Part shown: in pieces, positions 37,790 through 48,964 of the stretch
How positions within the stretch are numbered: position 1 is the stretch's first letter
Layout of the letters: each line of letters begins with the position of its first letter
Assembly: GCA_024167805.1 (NCBI GenBank)
Contig: CP099988.1
Coordinates: 2,240,001 to 2,304,000, forward strand
Origin: Methanobacterium sp. ERen5
Lineage (GTDB): Archaea > Methanobacteriota > Methanobacteria > Methanobacteriales > Methanobacteriaceae
DNA: 64,000 nt
Direction of reading: 5' to 3'
Program-made: the position numbers and the translations under genes
Notes under the pieces: model-generated
The model's input: only the letters and a program-made list of their open reading frames with translations
Database searches by the model: none
What the model was told of the DNA's origin: nothing

Positions 37790-38938
37790 TCAAAGAGATT
37801 TGGATACCATGTATGCCACAAATATTACTACGGTTGCAACAGCTAAAATAGCTGTTATAACAAACAGTACCTCCGTTACTGTGAGTGCTGCTGCTGCCGC
37901 TCTTTCAAAGGGCAATGTTGTAGCACCAATAGCATGAGCAGTACCTAAAACTGTAAGAGCATCTGCACCTTGTCCTGCAACAGCTGCTGCCGATGCAGAA
38001 TTTATTATTGTATGTAACTCAATATTGACGGCTGCTGTTATTACACTGGCTCTATATCCTAATATTAGGTATGTTGTGGCTGACGCGATTGTAGCAATGC
38101 TAGAAGCTGCCATTAAACTTCCAGTTCCTGCTAAAACATATAATAATATTTTACTCGTATTTTTACTGTTCGATTCGGAAGAATCAGTACCTTTGATATT
38201 ATTATTAAGTTCTTGGGTTGTTTTATTGGAGTTTATGATAGTTTCTTTGTTTTTTTGTATTTCTGCTTTTATGTTATTGTTTATTGTCTCTAGGGATTTG
38301 ATGTTCTTGTTGTAGTTGTTCCTTGATGTTTGAATGTTTTTGGAGTTTTTTATGTTTTTTAGGGCTTCTATACAGTTTTGTGTGTGTTTTTGTTTTTTCT
38401 CTAAAATGTTGTTGATTTGTTTAATGTTTTTTTTAGTTGCTTTTATGCCTTTTTTAACAATTATTAGGTGTTTGGTATTGTTTTGCAGTTTATTGTATTC
38501 TTGGGTGTTGGTTGTTGTTAGTTTGAAGTTATCTATTTGGTTTTTGTTGTTTTGGATTTGGTTTGTGACATTTTTTTCTTCAGAGTTCAGTGTTTTCAAG
38601 GCTTTTTTTGAAGCAGACAATTCGTAACTGGTATTTTTGTAGGATTTTTCCCATTGAGGTAATATTTTTGATGCGTAGATGATTAGAGATGCATATTTTT
38701 TATTTTTAGGGAAATTTGTTTTGGATCCTATTTTCGTTACGGTCTTTTTGGAATTTTGTTTCTGTAAGTTAAGGATTTTAAGACTAGGCGTAATCTTGTT
38801 TCCACTTATTTTGGAATGAGTTATATCTTCTGTGTTAATGGACGTCTGTATTTGGTTTGCAGATGCAGGGGTTATCATTATCATCATAAAACAAATAACA
38901 AATATTAGACAGCTGTTTTTATCATTAAATTTTTTCAA
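37790..38938 (-). CDS. Tandem-family secreted coiled-coil membrane protein, copy C
   Basis: A 382-residue protein starting at TTG (38938), seven bases after GGAGGT. Signal peptide MKKFNDKNSCLIFVICFMMI ends TPASANQI. The order of modules is the same as in copies A and B: linker with motif KYASLIIYASKILPQWEKSYKN, coiled coil (about 95-250), then TM helix (LLYVLAGTGSLMAASSIATI), Ala-rich loop SASAAAVAGQGADALTVLG, a second TM helix and a short basic tail MVSKSL. It shares the SAxAAxxAGQxADA motif with copy A. It is the most diverged member and the only one with a perfect ribosome site, so it may be the parental gene. Function unknown; the build suggests a surface-exposed stalk held by a helical hairpin. 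Confidence 0.8.
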   Translation of the reverse strand: MKKFNDKNSCLIFVICFMMIMITPASANQIQTSINTEDITHSKISGNKITPSLKILNLQKQNSKKTVTKIGSKTNFPKNKKYASLIIYASKILPQWEKSYKNTSYELSASKKALKTLNSEEKNVTNQIQNNKNQIDNFKLTTTNTQEYNKLQNNTKHLIIVKKGIKATKKNIKQINNILEKKQKHTQNCIEALKNIKNSKNIQTSRNNYNKNIKSLETINNNIKAEIQKNKETIINSNKTTQELNNNIKGTDSSESNSKNTSKILLYVLAGTGSLMAASSIATIASATTYLILGYRASVITAAVNIELHTIINSASAAAVAGQGADALTVLGTAHAIGATTLPFERAAAAALTVTEVLFVITAILAVATVVIFVAYMVSKSL

Positions 38939-39215
38939 TTTTAAGACCTCCTTTTCATTAATTTAATAAATATATTTATATATTCCAACTTTTAAATTTT
39001 AAATTTAACCTTTAAAGTTTTAAACATTTTGATATACCTAGTTGGGGTGTTGCACTGAATTGAAAAATAATTTCCATTCTTTGGGTGTTTAAAGTTTGAA
39101 TAGAGTTCAAAGTGATTGGGGGTTTATGTATTTTATGAGTTTGAAGGATCCAACCCTATTTCTTTTTGAATCCAAACTAAATTACGCGATTTAATAAATA
39201 AAATGGAGGTATATA

Positions 39216-41416
39216 ATGAATTATCGTGTGTCATGTATGCTTTTGGCAGGAATTTTGATACTCAGCTCATTTGGTTGTATTTTAGGTTCTGATAATGGGG
39301 TGAATGTTAATAATATTAATCACTTGAATGTTTCGTTGAATGGTTCGGTGGGTAACAACATTAGTGCTACATCAACGATATACGTTGATCAAGTTAGGGG
39401 TAACGATGCAAATCCAGGAACCTTTGAAAGCCCTAAAAAAACCATGACATCTGCAGTAAATACCGTTAAAGAGGGTGGTACTGTAAGTGTAGCTGGTGGA
39501 GTGTACAGTGGAGCCGATAATACAAATCTTAACCTTAACAAAACCATCAACATAACTGGTCAGAATTTCACTTCAACAACCATAGACGGGCAAAACAATC
39601 AGATCTACAGAATAGCAGTTGGTAAAACTGTGTTTATCTCAGGATTAACCTTTTTAAATGGGAAAAGTGATCAAGGCGGAGCTATTAATAATTTTGGTAA
39701 TTTAAATATTAATAACTGTGTTTTCAAGAATAATGAAGGCTCAACTGGCGGAGCTGTGTACAATAAAAATAATTTAAACATAGCAAACTCTAATTTTACC
39801 AGTAACCATGTAAATGCAAATGGAGGAGCCATTTATACTCGTGAAGGTAAATGTAATGTTGTTTGCAGTGTTTTTGAGGGTAATGGTGCGACTGGAGATG
39901 GGGGTGCCATCAATAATAATCGTGAGGGTAATTTAAAATTGGTTAACTGCCAATTTCATGACAATACAGCTAGGACTGCTGGTGCTTTAAGTAACTTCCA
40001 GAATTGTGATATTAAATCTTGCACATTCAATCAGAATACTGCTGATAGGATGGGTGGTGCCATTTATTCCATGGGCAATTTGAATGTTGATGCTAGTCAA
40101 TTTAATGGGAACAATGCTAAGTTTGATATTGGAGGAGCCATAGGAACCGGACAAGTAGATTCTGGATTTTTTATCAACATAACCAACACAAAATTTGAAG
40201 ATAACCATGCAAAGAATTACGGGGCTGTCAATAATGTTGCAACAATGAGTATTAAACAATCCATGTTTAATAAAAACCATGCAGAAGAAAATGGAGGTGC
40301 CATTGGAAGTTCTGGAAATTTAGATGTCTTAAATTCAAATTTCACATCGAACACCGCAGATAAATATGGTGGAGGTGTAATATGTTTTGGTGGAGCAAGC
40401 AATCTTAAAAACAGTAACTACACAAATAATACCGGATTCGAAATAGGGGGTGCTGTTGTAGCATTGAGTTATGTTGATCTTGATGGAAACAACTTCAAAG
40501 AAAACAATTCAACCATGGGTGGAGCAGTTTACAACGAATTTTTAGGAGACACAAATCATCTCTCTTCTAAAATCGATAACAATAACTTCATAAAAAATAC
40601 TGCACAAAATTTTGGTGGTGCATTGATTAACACAGGCATGGGAACATTATCTAACAATAATTTCACTTGGAACAAAGTGATGATAGATACTGGAATGGGA
40701 GGTGCTATCTCAAACCACCAAGGCACACTCAGATTAGAGAACAACAATTTTACAATTAACTTTGTGTGTACAGAAAAAAGTACTGGAGATCCTGATGGTG
40801 GGGGCATAGCCAACTTAAATTCTAGCCATATTTACATCAGTGGTTCTAATACCCATTTTATGGATAGTAACATATACAACGAGGCATTTTTAGATGTTAG
40901 TGATTGTACAATAGAAAAAAATTGTGATGATGGAAGATACCTAAATAATGACAATGCAAAGGATCACAAAGAATCAAACATCCAAATAACAAGTTCTGGC
41001 CACTATTATGAAAAATCATGTTCTAAAGTCCATATAGATGTTCCATCTAAAGTAGACGTAAAAAAGGAGATTCTACTGAAGTCACAGCACAGTTATGGAG
41101 GCAATATGATGTTGGTGGTTTCGCCTTAATAATTCCATTCATTCCTAACGACATTAGTGTTCCATATGCCAGTGAGGCGGTACTGTTTTCGATTTACAAT
41201 GATAAGGGATACATGGAAATATTCAATTACGAAGGAGGACTTTGTCGGGGAATTTGGGATTGGACAAACATTGCTGGTAAAGCAAGTAGAACCATTTCAA
41301 CGGATAAACTTAATCCTGGAGATTATAGGCTTCAAATATACACCGATGGAAAAAAAGGTGTTGGAATAGGTGAATGTCCTTGTATTAGAACAATCGATCT
41401 GACTGTTTTACCATAA
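39216..41416 (+). CDS. Secreted beta-helix adhesin-like protein (one frameshift)
   Basis: The ATG at 39216 follows GGAGGT by five bases. A signal peptide (MNYRVSCMLLAGILILSSFGC) precedes a beta-helix with about 14 rungs of the type F-x-x-N-x-A-x-x-x-GGAI-x-N (residues about 55-560), as in Pmp/adhesin-like proteins of methanogens. The frame breaks at an A6 run, 41060-41065. With one more A it reads on as STEVTAQLWRQYDVGGFAL and ends LTVLP at 41416, giving about 733 residues with a C-terminal beta-sandwich-like domain that has a CPC motif. No membrane anchor is seen. A decayed paralogue follows. Confidence 0.75.
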
Positions 41417-41553
41417 TTCTTTGGGGAATGGTAGCTAAATTTTAGTTGAACTTTCCATTTTCCTGTTTTTTTACCATAAAAATAAGCGAGAACATACATA
41501 CAACTCCTTAGAAAATTCGTTCTAGTTATGAGTATAATATGATGATAACCAAT

Positions 41554-42082
41554 GTCCTTTGAATTAATTGGTGTTATACTACTAAGTTCATTGGCTTGTG
41601 TTTTAGGAACAGAGAATAGATACCAACACTTCAAAATAGCTTTTTCGCATAAAATACTCATTCCAACAACTTTCCCCTAATATCAATGGAGGTGGGGAAA
41701 TTATGCAAATCATGGAACTTCGGATAAACCTAAAAGATCTATAACTTCTGCATTTGCTTTTGTACTTGATAATGGTAAATTAATTATTGCCCCTAGCCAC
41801 TATAACGGTTTAATGGAGTGCTATGATAAAATATATTCTATCTTAATATATTCATCATTTTTAGGTGAACCTTTGGTAGATGTAGTAAAACACCAGAAAG
41901 CCCTTCATAATCCATCAAAAAAAAATCAGAATATAATATTTAAAATTCTGGAAAGTTTAAATCCTATTCATTGGATTATTGTAAAGACTATAAACTTTAC
42001 TACTAAAAATAAAATTCGGATTTTAAGTGTTAATTGGAGCTGTATTTTTTTTAGATTCTTGGTTTGTACTGGAGTTCCTTGA
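41554..42082 (+). pseudogene. Decayed paralogue of the beta-helix adhesin
   Basis: Plus-strand remnants in two frames. The first, from about 41554, reads FELIGVILLSSLACVLGTEN, a signal-peptide core matching LLAGILILSSFGCILGSDN of the neighbour. The second, from about 41695, reads NYANHGTSDKPKRSITSAFA and LIIAPSHYNG, which aligns with the neighbour's first beta-helix segment (NDANPGTFESPKKTMTSAVN). The frame then runs through A+T-rich sequence of no obvious meaning to a stop at 42082. No intact start. It overlaps the 3' end of the convergent kinase gene by about 30 bases. Confidence 0.6.
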
Positions 42083-45000
42083 AAACAATTTTGAACTCTG
42101 TTCCATGGTTTTTATTGAGTTTTATTTCACCATCTAACTGTCCTACTAAGTTATTTACAAGTTGAAGCCCTAAAGAATCTGTGTTTTCAAAATCAAGAGT
42201 TTCGGGTAGGCCAACACCGTTGTCGCTTATTATTAATTCAAACAAGTCTCCAAATTTTTTTATAGATATTTTCAGTTCATTGTCGTCATCATTTGAATAT
42301 GCATATTTAAGGCTGTTTGACACTAGTTCGCTGATGATGAGTCCGCATGGAAGGGCGGTTTCTATGTTCATTTTAATGTTGCTGATGTTGATAACAGGGT
42401 TTACATTTGTTGCAGCGTAGGAGTACATCAGATCGTTTGTGAGTTTTTCCACATATTCTTGGATGTTTATATGTGTCAGATCATCTGCTTGGTAAAGCTT
42501 TTCATGGATGATTGACATGGTTTTAACACGGTTTTGACTTTCCTGCAGCACATTTATCGCCTCTAAATCATCCACATATTCCTTTTGAAGATTTAAAAGG
42601 CTTGATATGATCTGCATGTTGTTTTTTACCCTGTGATGTATTTCCTTTAATAGGATTTCCTTTTCATTGAGCGAGGCTTTGATGGCATTTTCCATTTCTT
42701 TACGCTGTTGTATGGGGTGGGTTGTTACAACAATGCCCTTCACACTTGGAACATTGAACATGTTCTGGGCAACGGATTCCACAGGTAAGTAGGTTCCATC
42801 AGACTTCAATATTCTAAATTCTGTGGGTGTGCCGGGATTTTTGTTTTTATACACTTCTTCCATATCAGATTTAACTAGGTCCCTGTCATCTGGATGTATG
42901 ATTTCGAGTGGGTTTGTACCAATCAAAGAACCTTCGGGATAGCCTAAAATATGGGTGGAGGATGGTGAATCAAACACAATTTCACTGTTTTTATCGAGTA
43001 TTCTTATGAGATCTGATGAGTTGTTGATGATTGCCTTGAACTTTTTCTCGTTTAACTTGAGTTCCGATGCTGCCTTTTCAATTTCGGTAATGTCCTTGGC
43101 AGCTCCATACAACCTTAAATTGCCGTTATCTTCGACGCATTCCAAATGGTTTTCGAGCCATATTATTTTCCTATGGTTTGTAATGATTCTGAAATTTTCA
43201 ACACTGGTCATTCCAGGTTTGAGTTTGTTTAACTGGTTAACTGCAATTTTTTTGTCATTGGGATGGACAGTGAAAAGCCAACTTCCATGTTTAAGCATTT
43301 TTTGCTTATTAAATCCTGTTATATTGAAGAAGGAGTCAGTTATCCATTCATTTTTATACATTCCTTCATGGTCTTGTTTGCATGAATATGCAAAATCTGA
43401 TATGAGCTGTCCAACTTTTCTGTACCTGTTCTTAGATTCTTTGATTCGTTTTTCTGCGATTTTTCTCGGACTAATGTCTCTAATTTGAGTTACACTCTTT
43501 TCGTTCCCGGCCCTATCATAATAATTCGATGAAAGTAATTCTGCAGTGAATTTAGTCCCGTCCTTCTTTCTTAAATTTAATTCTACCTGATAATAACTCT
43601 TTAATTTATTATTTGTACGGAAAATATGTTCTGTTTTTTCTTCAGAGTCTATTAAATCATTTCTTGAAAGTAGTAGGAACTCTTCTTTGCTGTAACCGAA
43701 CAGTTCTTCAGCAGCATGGTTTACATCTGTGATCTTTTCATTTACAATTGAGAGAATGATGGCGTCCATTGAGTAGTCAAATATTGAATGGTACTTCTCT
43801 TCACTGTCCTTAAGTTCCTTCTGAGATTCTATTCTCTGGGTTATGTCCCTGCATAGTCCCATGTACAATCTTTTCCCGTCAATATCCACAATAGCAAAGC
43901 TTATTTCAACTGGAAAAATTGTTCCATCCTTTCTTTTTGGTGGCCGTAGAGGGTGTGTGGTGTGCCACGTTTTATTTTCTTCCATGCATTTTGGGCGGAT
44001 TTAAGGTCGTGGTCATTTTCAATATCTATTATGTTCATTTGAAGCAGTTCTTCCCGGGTGTAACCCAGACTTTCACTGGCTTTCTTGTTTAGATCAATAA
44101 TTTTTCCTTTGAAATCATGTACAAAAAGAGCATCTGAAGCATTTTCAACCAGTGCTCGAAATTTATTTTCGCTGTTTTTAAGTTCGATTTCAACTTCCTT
44201 CAACTGGCTTATGTCCATCATTATACCTGAGATCACAGCATCGTTCAACTTAGCACTCAGTAAAATGCTGACGGGGGTCCCTGTTTTGGTGGCCATTTCA
44301 ACTTCGTACTGTTTTATACTTCCCTCAAACAATAATCTGTCCATCAAAACTTTTCTGTCATTTGTATCCTTGTATAGATTATTTACGTTGGTTTTAGACA
44401 GTTCTTTTACGGATCTAAACCCAAAAAATTCTGCCATTGCCTGGTTTGCAAACAAGATATTTCCTTCGAGGTTTGTTTTGTAGATGGCAACTATGGAATT
44501 ATCAACCAGTTCACGGTAGCTTTCTTCGCTTTCAATTAATGCCCTGCTTAGAAGTTTGCGTTCATTTTCAGAATTTAGTGTTGTGATTGCGAAGGATATG
44601 TCCATGGCCATTTCCCTTATGAGATCCAGTTCTTCATGGGTGAAAAAGTTTATTTCAGAAGAGTAAATGTAGAGCATGGCAATCACACGGGCTTTAAGTT
44701 TTATTGGAATGACCACCATTGAATTGAAATCTCTTTGAACAGCTTCGTTGACCCAGGATTTATTCAGTTCATCCCTCACATCCTTTATGAGTATGAATTT
44801 TTTAGTTTTCATTGCCCTGTTACTGGGGCTGTTTAAATTCTTAACATTCACGTCTACAGTGTCCAAATAGCCTGATTCAGATCCTGCGTGCACAACTGGT
44901 GTTACTTTACCTGTGGTTTTATTAACAGACCCAATCCATGCCATTTTAAACTTTCCAAATTCTATGCAAACGTTACATATGATCTTATAGAAAGATTCCT

Positions 45001-45821
45001 GATCGTTGATCCGAACTACGGCTTGATTTATTTGGCTTAACGTGGCGTAGAGTCTGTAAAGCTTTTCAATTTTTTTTCAGATTCCTTGGGTTCTGTGATG
45101 TCCCTTAGAAAACTTTCAACACCCATGACCATGTTATTCTCATGGTAGGGCTGCGAATTCATGGACAACCAAAATGTTGTGCCATCTTTTCTTAAACCCT
45201 CAAATTCGTAGCCTTCAAGTTTGGAGTGTTTCTTCAATTGTTCAAGCATTAACTTTCGGGTATCAGGGTCACTGTAAACATTCAGAACTGAATGTCCAAC
45301 CATCTCTTCTGGCGAGCTGTACCTGAACATACAGGCTGCAGATGGACTGGCCATAATAATGGTTCCATCATTGTCTGCACGAAGATAGGAATCTTGTAGA
45401 TTTTCAATGATATTTCTGTACTTCTTTTCACTTTTTTTAATTTTTCATCCATGGAATGTTTGTACAATGCAAATTCCACAGTATTCTTAAGATCAAGCGG
45501 GTCGTAGGGTTTGACTAAGTAACCGTAGGGCTCAGTTTTTTTAGCTCTTTCAACTGCTTCATCATCAGAGTGTGCTGTTAAAAATATGACTGGTATGTTG
45601 AGTTCTTTAATTTTTTTAGCAGCATTTATTCCATCGAGTTCTCCCTTGAGAACTATGTCCATTAAAATAAGGTCTGGTCTGATTTTTTTGGCAGTTTCAA
45701 CTGCAGTTAAACCGTTTAGCACGAAGGATGGAACATCGTAACCTAAAGATTCCAGCATTTTCTTGATGTCCAAGGCTTCAACAGTTTCATCTTCAACAAT
45801 CAAAATTTTCTTCCCTGCCAT
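42051..45821 (-). CDS. Hybrid receiver/PAS/GAF histidine kinase (three frameshifts)
   Basis: Read as one gene of about 1257 residues from ATG 45821. The frame breaks at T7 45432-45438, T8 45070-45077 and T5 43934-43938, each repaired by one extra base. Order: receiver domain (LIVEDE; phospho-Asp in LILMDIVLKG; Lys in LVKPYDP), PAS, GAF (MAWIGSVNKTTGKV to FAITTLN), five more PAS domains, HisKA_2 with LLKEIHHRVKNNMQIISSLL, and HATPase_c with N box ISELVSNSLKYAYS and SDNGVGLP. All catalytic residues are present. With no membrane helix it is a cytoplasmic, probably redox- or ligand-sensing kinase, whose receiver domain sits at the N-terminus, unlike classical hybrids. Confidence 0.8.
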
Positions 45822-46204
45822 AAAATCCAACCCCTATTATTTTATTGTTTTAACTTTAATAAGTTTTTTTAAAGTTTGACATGATATTAAATGATTTTAT
45901 TATGATGCAGGGGTTTCATTCGATTCATGATCTATTCAAGCATAATCCATGTTTGGATCTTCATTGTGGAATAAACACTACAGATACCCTGAGGCAGTTC
46001 GTATTCTGTAAATATCTAATATTGTAACTAATAAAAGTCGAAATGTTAGTTTGATGATTATTGGATGGAATATTCAATTGGAATTTAAATATTAACAATC
46101 CAGTATCAATTAAAAAAGATAATAACAACTGTAAGTTTGAATATCCATGGTATCGCATTCACCAGGGTATTCCAACTCTAAACAGTATTTTAAGGATTGT
46201 TATT
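45822..46204. other. Intergenic region containing repeat copy 1
   Basis: About 380 bases between the starts/ends of the kinase and the acyltransferase genes. It holds a 65-base block (46005-46069) shared with the promoter region of the MFS gene at 48965. No gene follows this copy, so it may be a stranded promoter. Confidence 0.45.
46005..46069 (+). repeat. Direct repeat copy 1 with AACTAA/TTAGTT dyad
   Basis: This block matches 48893-48957 at all but a few bases in the same orientation, 2888 bases apart. It contains AACTAA (46026-46031) and TTAGTT (46046-46051), an inverted repeat with 14-base spacer that includes AAAAGTCGAAAT. The two copies flank the acyltransferase and TetR genes. Confidence 0.8.
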
Positions 46205-47667
46205 TCAATTCATCACTATATCATTGGTTTTGTTTGGAAAACCCAAATATTTTAAGGTGTTGTTGCGAATTTGTATCATTTTATGTGTTGTAGAATCTCC
46301 CATATCTTTGTGATATGGATAATTAATAGAGAACACCATTTTATCGCCAATACTAATCCCTCCAAGTATTAAAGGAACAGAATCGCTCCATGCAGGTAAA
46401 AAAATCATGCGATTAATTCGAAGATCACCATAGGTTTCGGGTATGTCAAGTCTTCCTAAATTTGAAGGGATTATACCTGGAAACATATTTTCATATTTTT
46501 CAGCAAATGAAAATGATACGTTCTTAGTATCATTTGAAAAATCTTCAAGATTCTTTGTTTTTGTGTATGCTTCAGGTAATAGTTTTTTGAAAGTCGCAAA
46601 ACAAGTTAGTGCATCTATTAATGCTGGGTCAAACTCTGGAATTTCTAGACCTGAAGAATCAAGTTTTTTAACTCTTTTGTGGATCTCTTTGTTTAATACT
46701 GAAGCATTTTCCCAGAAAGATTTTTGTCCATCATAATTATATGGGAACTGGCTTGCTCCCGCACAGAAACAAAAAACATCGCCAATTTGCTTAGTTGTGT
46801 GTCTGCGGAGGTCAAAAGGTATGGATATTTGTTTTTGCTTCTTTTTAAATGGGCCAATTACATCAGTGTATGCTGCTATAACTGCTGCTGTTACTGCAGA
46901 TCCCATGGTAACACCATTGGTTTTACAAGACTTCAAAAGAGTTTTTGTTTCGTGGGGTTCCAGTTCAAGGAGAACTGTGCCAAAGTCAGTTTTTTCCCAG
47001 TATGCGTTCTGAAGTGCGGCATGATCTTTAGGGGTGAAGTAATGGGGGATTTCTTCCATTTTTTATTTGCACTGTAAAGAATAATTCGCGTCATAAGTGA
47101 TGAAAAGGAAATTTTTCCCTTTGGAAGGAGTTCCATAATTTCTGGAGGATTTAATACTTCCACTTCTTTTTTAGGGTCTACATAATTGGTAAGAAGATCA
47201 CGGACTAAGTAAGACAGTGACATTCCATCGCAAATACTGTGGTTACATGTTATTATTAAATCAGACACATCATTTGAATGTAGTAGGGTGAACCTAATCA
47301 TGGGGCCATTCTCAATATCAAAAGGTACTTTGAGTTCATTCCTAAGTTCATCAAACCACTGTGTATCCGAAACTCTGTTAACAATCCTAAAATTTGGTAG
47401 TGGAACATTCTCCGTTGAAAATTCTGCAGAGTGATCTTCCTTAAACACAATTTTTGCACCTACGAGTGGATGCATCTGCCTAACTTTGGAAATTGATTGG
47501 CGTAGGTCTTCTTGGGAAACATCACCTTCAATCCTAGTTATCATTGACACGGTGCAGTCTGGCCTCCATAAAAATGCCCTTTCTCCATTTGAAACCGTGC
47601 GAATATTATGGGAAACGCTTAAAAAATCCTTATTCGTTGATATTTTCTTCTTATTAGTTATAGACAT
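46205..47667 (-). CDS. Condensation-domain/acyltransferase-like protein (one frameshift)
   Basis: About 487 residues read from ATG 47667, with a one-base break at 47044-47053 (a G5/T run). The fold is that of CoA-dependent acyltransferases and NRPS condensation domains. The active-site motif HHxxxDG is present as NHSICDG (about residue 152), and the second half carries the structural DFG-type segment (WEKTDFGTVLLEL) and SNLGRLDIPE. Such stand-alone proteins join an acyl group to an alcohol or amine (alcohol acetyltransferase/PapA-like). It lies downstream of a TetR regulator in the same direction, so acyl product and export by the nearby MFS may be linked. Confidence 0.75.
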
Positions 47668-47896
47668 GATTTTTGGCCTCTTTTTAGCAATATTTAATTT
47701 TTCACCTTTTTTTAGTTGATTTAAACTTTTTAAATAACAGGTTGACATTTCAATAACAGATTGTTATTCTAATAACATACTGTTATTGTTATTACACTAT
47801 GTTATTAAATATATATGTTTTGATAAAATGGAGTTAATAAAAAATTTAAAAACAGATTCAAAATAAAATCCAAACCCAAGGAAAATAATTACTAAC

Positions 47897-48540
47897 TTAC
47901 TTGTATAGTAATTTATTGATAAATTGTATGAAATCCCTCTTAAAATCTTGGTATTCATTAATATCGATATTATTAAGTTCATTTTTTATAATTGGAGAAG
48001 GATTTAGCAAAGTATCCAATGTGGATAGGATTAAAATCGTTGCATAGGTGGGATCCACTTCAGAAGAAATTTTCTGGCCATGAATTTCTGTTTTAATAGC
48101 TGAGAATAATATGGCAAACATTTCTTCCTGCAATTTAATAATCTCCCTTGCATGATCCCAGCTAGGACGTTTTAAACTTGATGGATCAAATCTTCCTGAT
48201 TGAAATAAATTGTAAACTTGAACATATTGGGGATATGACTGAAAAAACATTGAATAGGCAGATCCAAATGCATATATTTTTTTGAATGAGTTGCAGTCTT
48301 AACTTGGTTTTTAATTAATTTATTTAATATTTGAACCCCTCGTAAAACAATAGCCAAACATAGCTCTTCTTTATTATCAAAATATAAATAGATGGTTGCT
48401 CTGTTTAAACCAACTTCCTTGGCAATATCATTCATTGAAATATTGTCATAGCCCTTAGAGAAAAACAGTTTTTCGGCAGCATCCAATATATCATCCTTTC
48501 GTTGTTGTTTTTCCCTTGCTCTCCAGTTTGTAATTGACAT
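47897..48540 (-). CDS. TetR/AcrR-family transcriptional regulator (one frameshift)
   Basis: About 214 residues from ATG 48540, with a break in a T7 run at 48277-48283 (an eighth base restores the frame). The N-terminal helix-turn-helix is typical: AAEKLFFSKGYDNISMNDIAK and GLNRATIYLYFDNKEEL (residues about 20-60). The C-terminal ligand domain is helical. It is divergent from the MFS exporter at 48965 and upstream of the acyltransferase. It is the likely repressor of one or both, possibly through the AACTAA/TTAGTT dyad in the repeat at 48893-48957. Confidence 0.8.
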
Positions 48541-48964
48541 TTTATTACCCTAAATTAAATTAATATATTTTATAAAATCTGATTATACATGTTTTGGGTT
48601 TAAAATATATTTAATAGTTCTCTAATAGTTCAATAAATAAATTTCATTTGGACTCTGGACAGTTTCATATCCTACAACAAGATAACTAATTGAAAGGCTC
48701 TGTTAATATTCATACACTATTTTTATGTAAGAATGCGTATTTCACATTATTATTGGACTTAAAAGAGTGATTTTAAGAGGTTTCTGATATTCTATCTCCT
48801 TTGGGTTATCTCTTTTGGGATAATTTTAGATTGGTTAAAAAATTTGCATATATTTGTACTTCAGAAAAATTGAGTATTTTTATGGAGATTAATCTGTAAA
48901 TATTAAATATTATAACTAATAAAAGTCGAAATGTTAGTTTGATGTTTATTGGAGGGATAACTTT
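48541..48964. promoter_or_regulatory. Divergent control region TetR / MFS exporter
   Basis: About 420 bases between the TetR gene and the divergent MFS gene, with no coding sequence. It holds the second copy of the 65-base repeat directly before the MFS ribosome site (GGAGGG at 48951). The dyad inside the repeat is a candidate TetR operator. Confidence 0.5.
48893..48957 (+). repeat. Direct repeat copy 2, upstream of MFS exporter
   Basis: The partner of 46005-46069. The dyad AACTAA (48914-48919) and TTAGTT (48934-48939) is perfectly kept between the copies. This copy ends in the ribosome site GGAGGGA of the MFS gene, whereas copy 1 has GGATGGA at that place and no gene after it. Confidence 0.8.
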
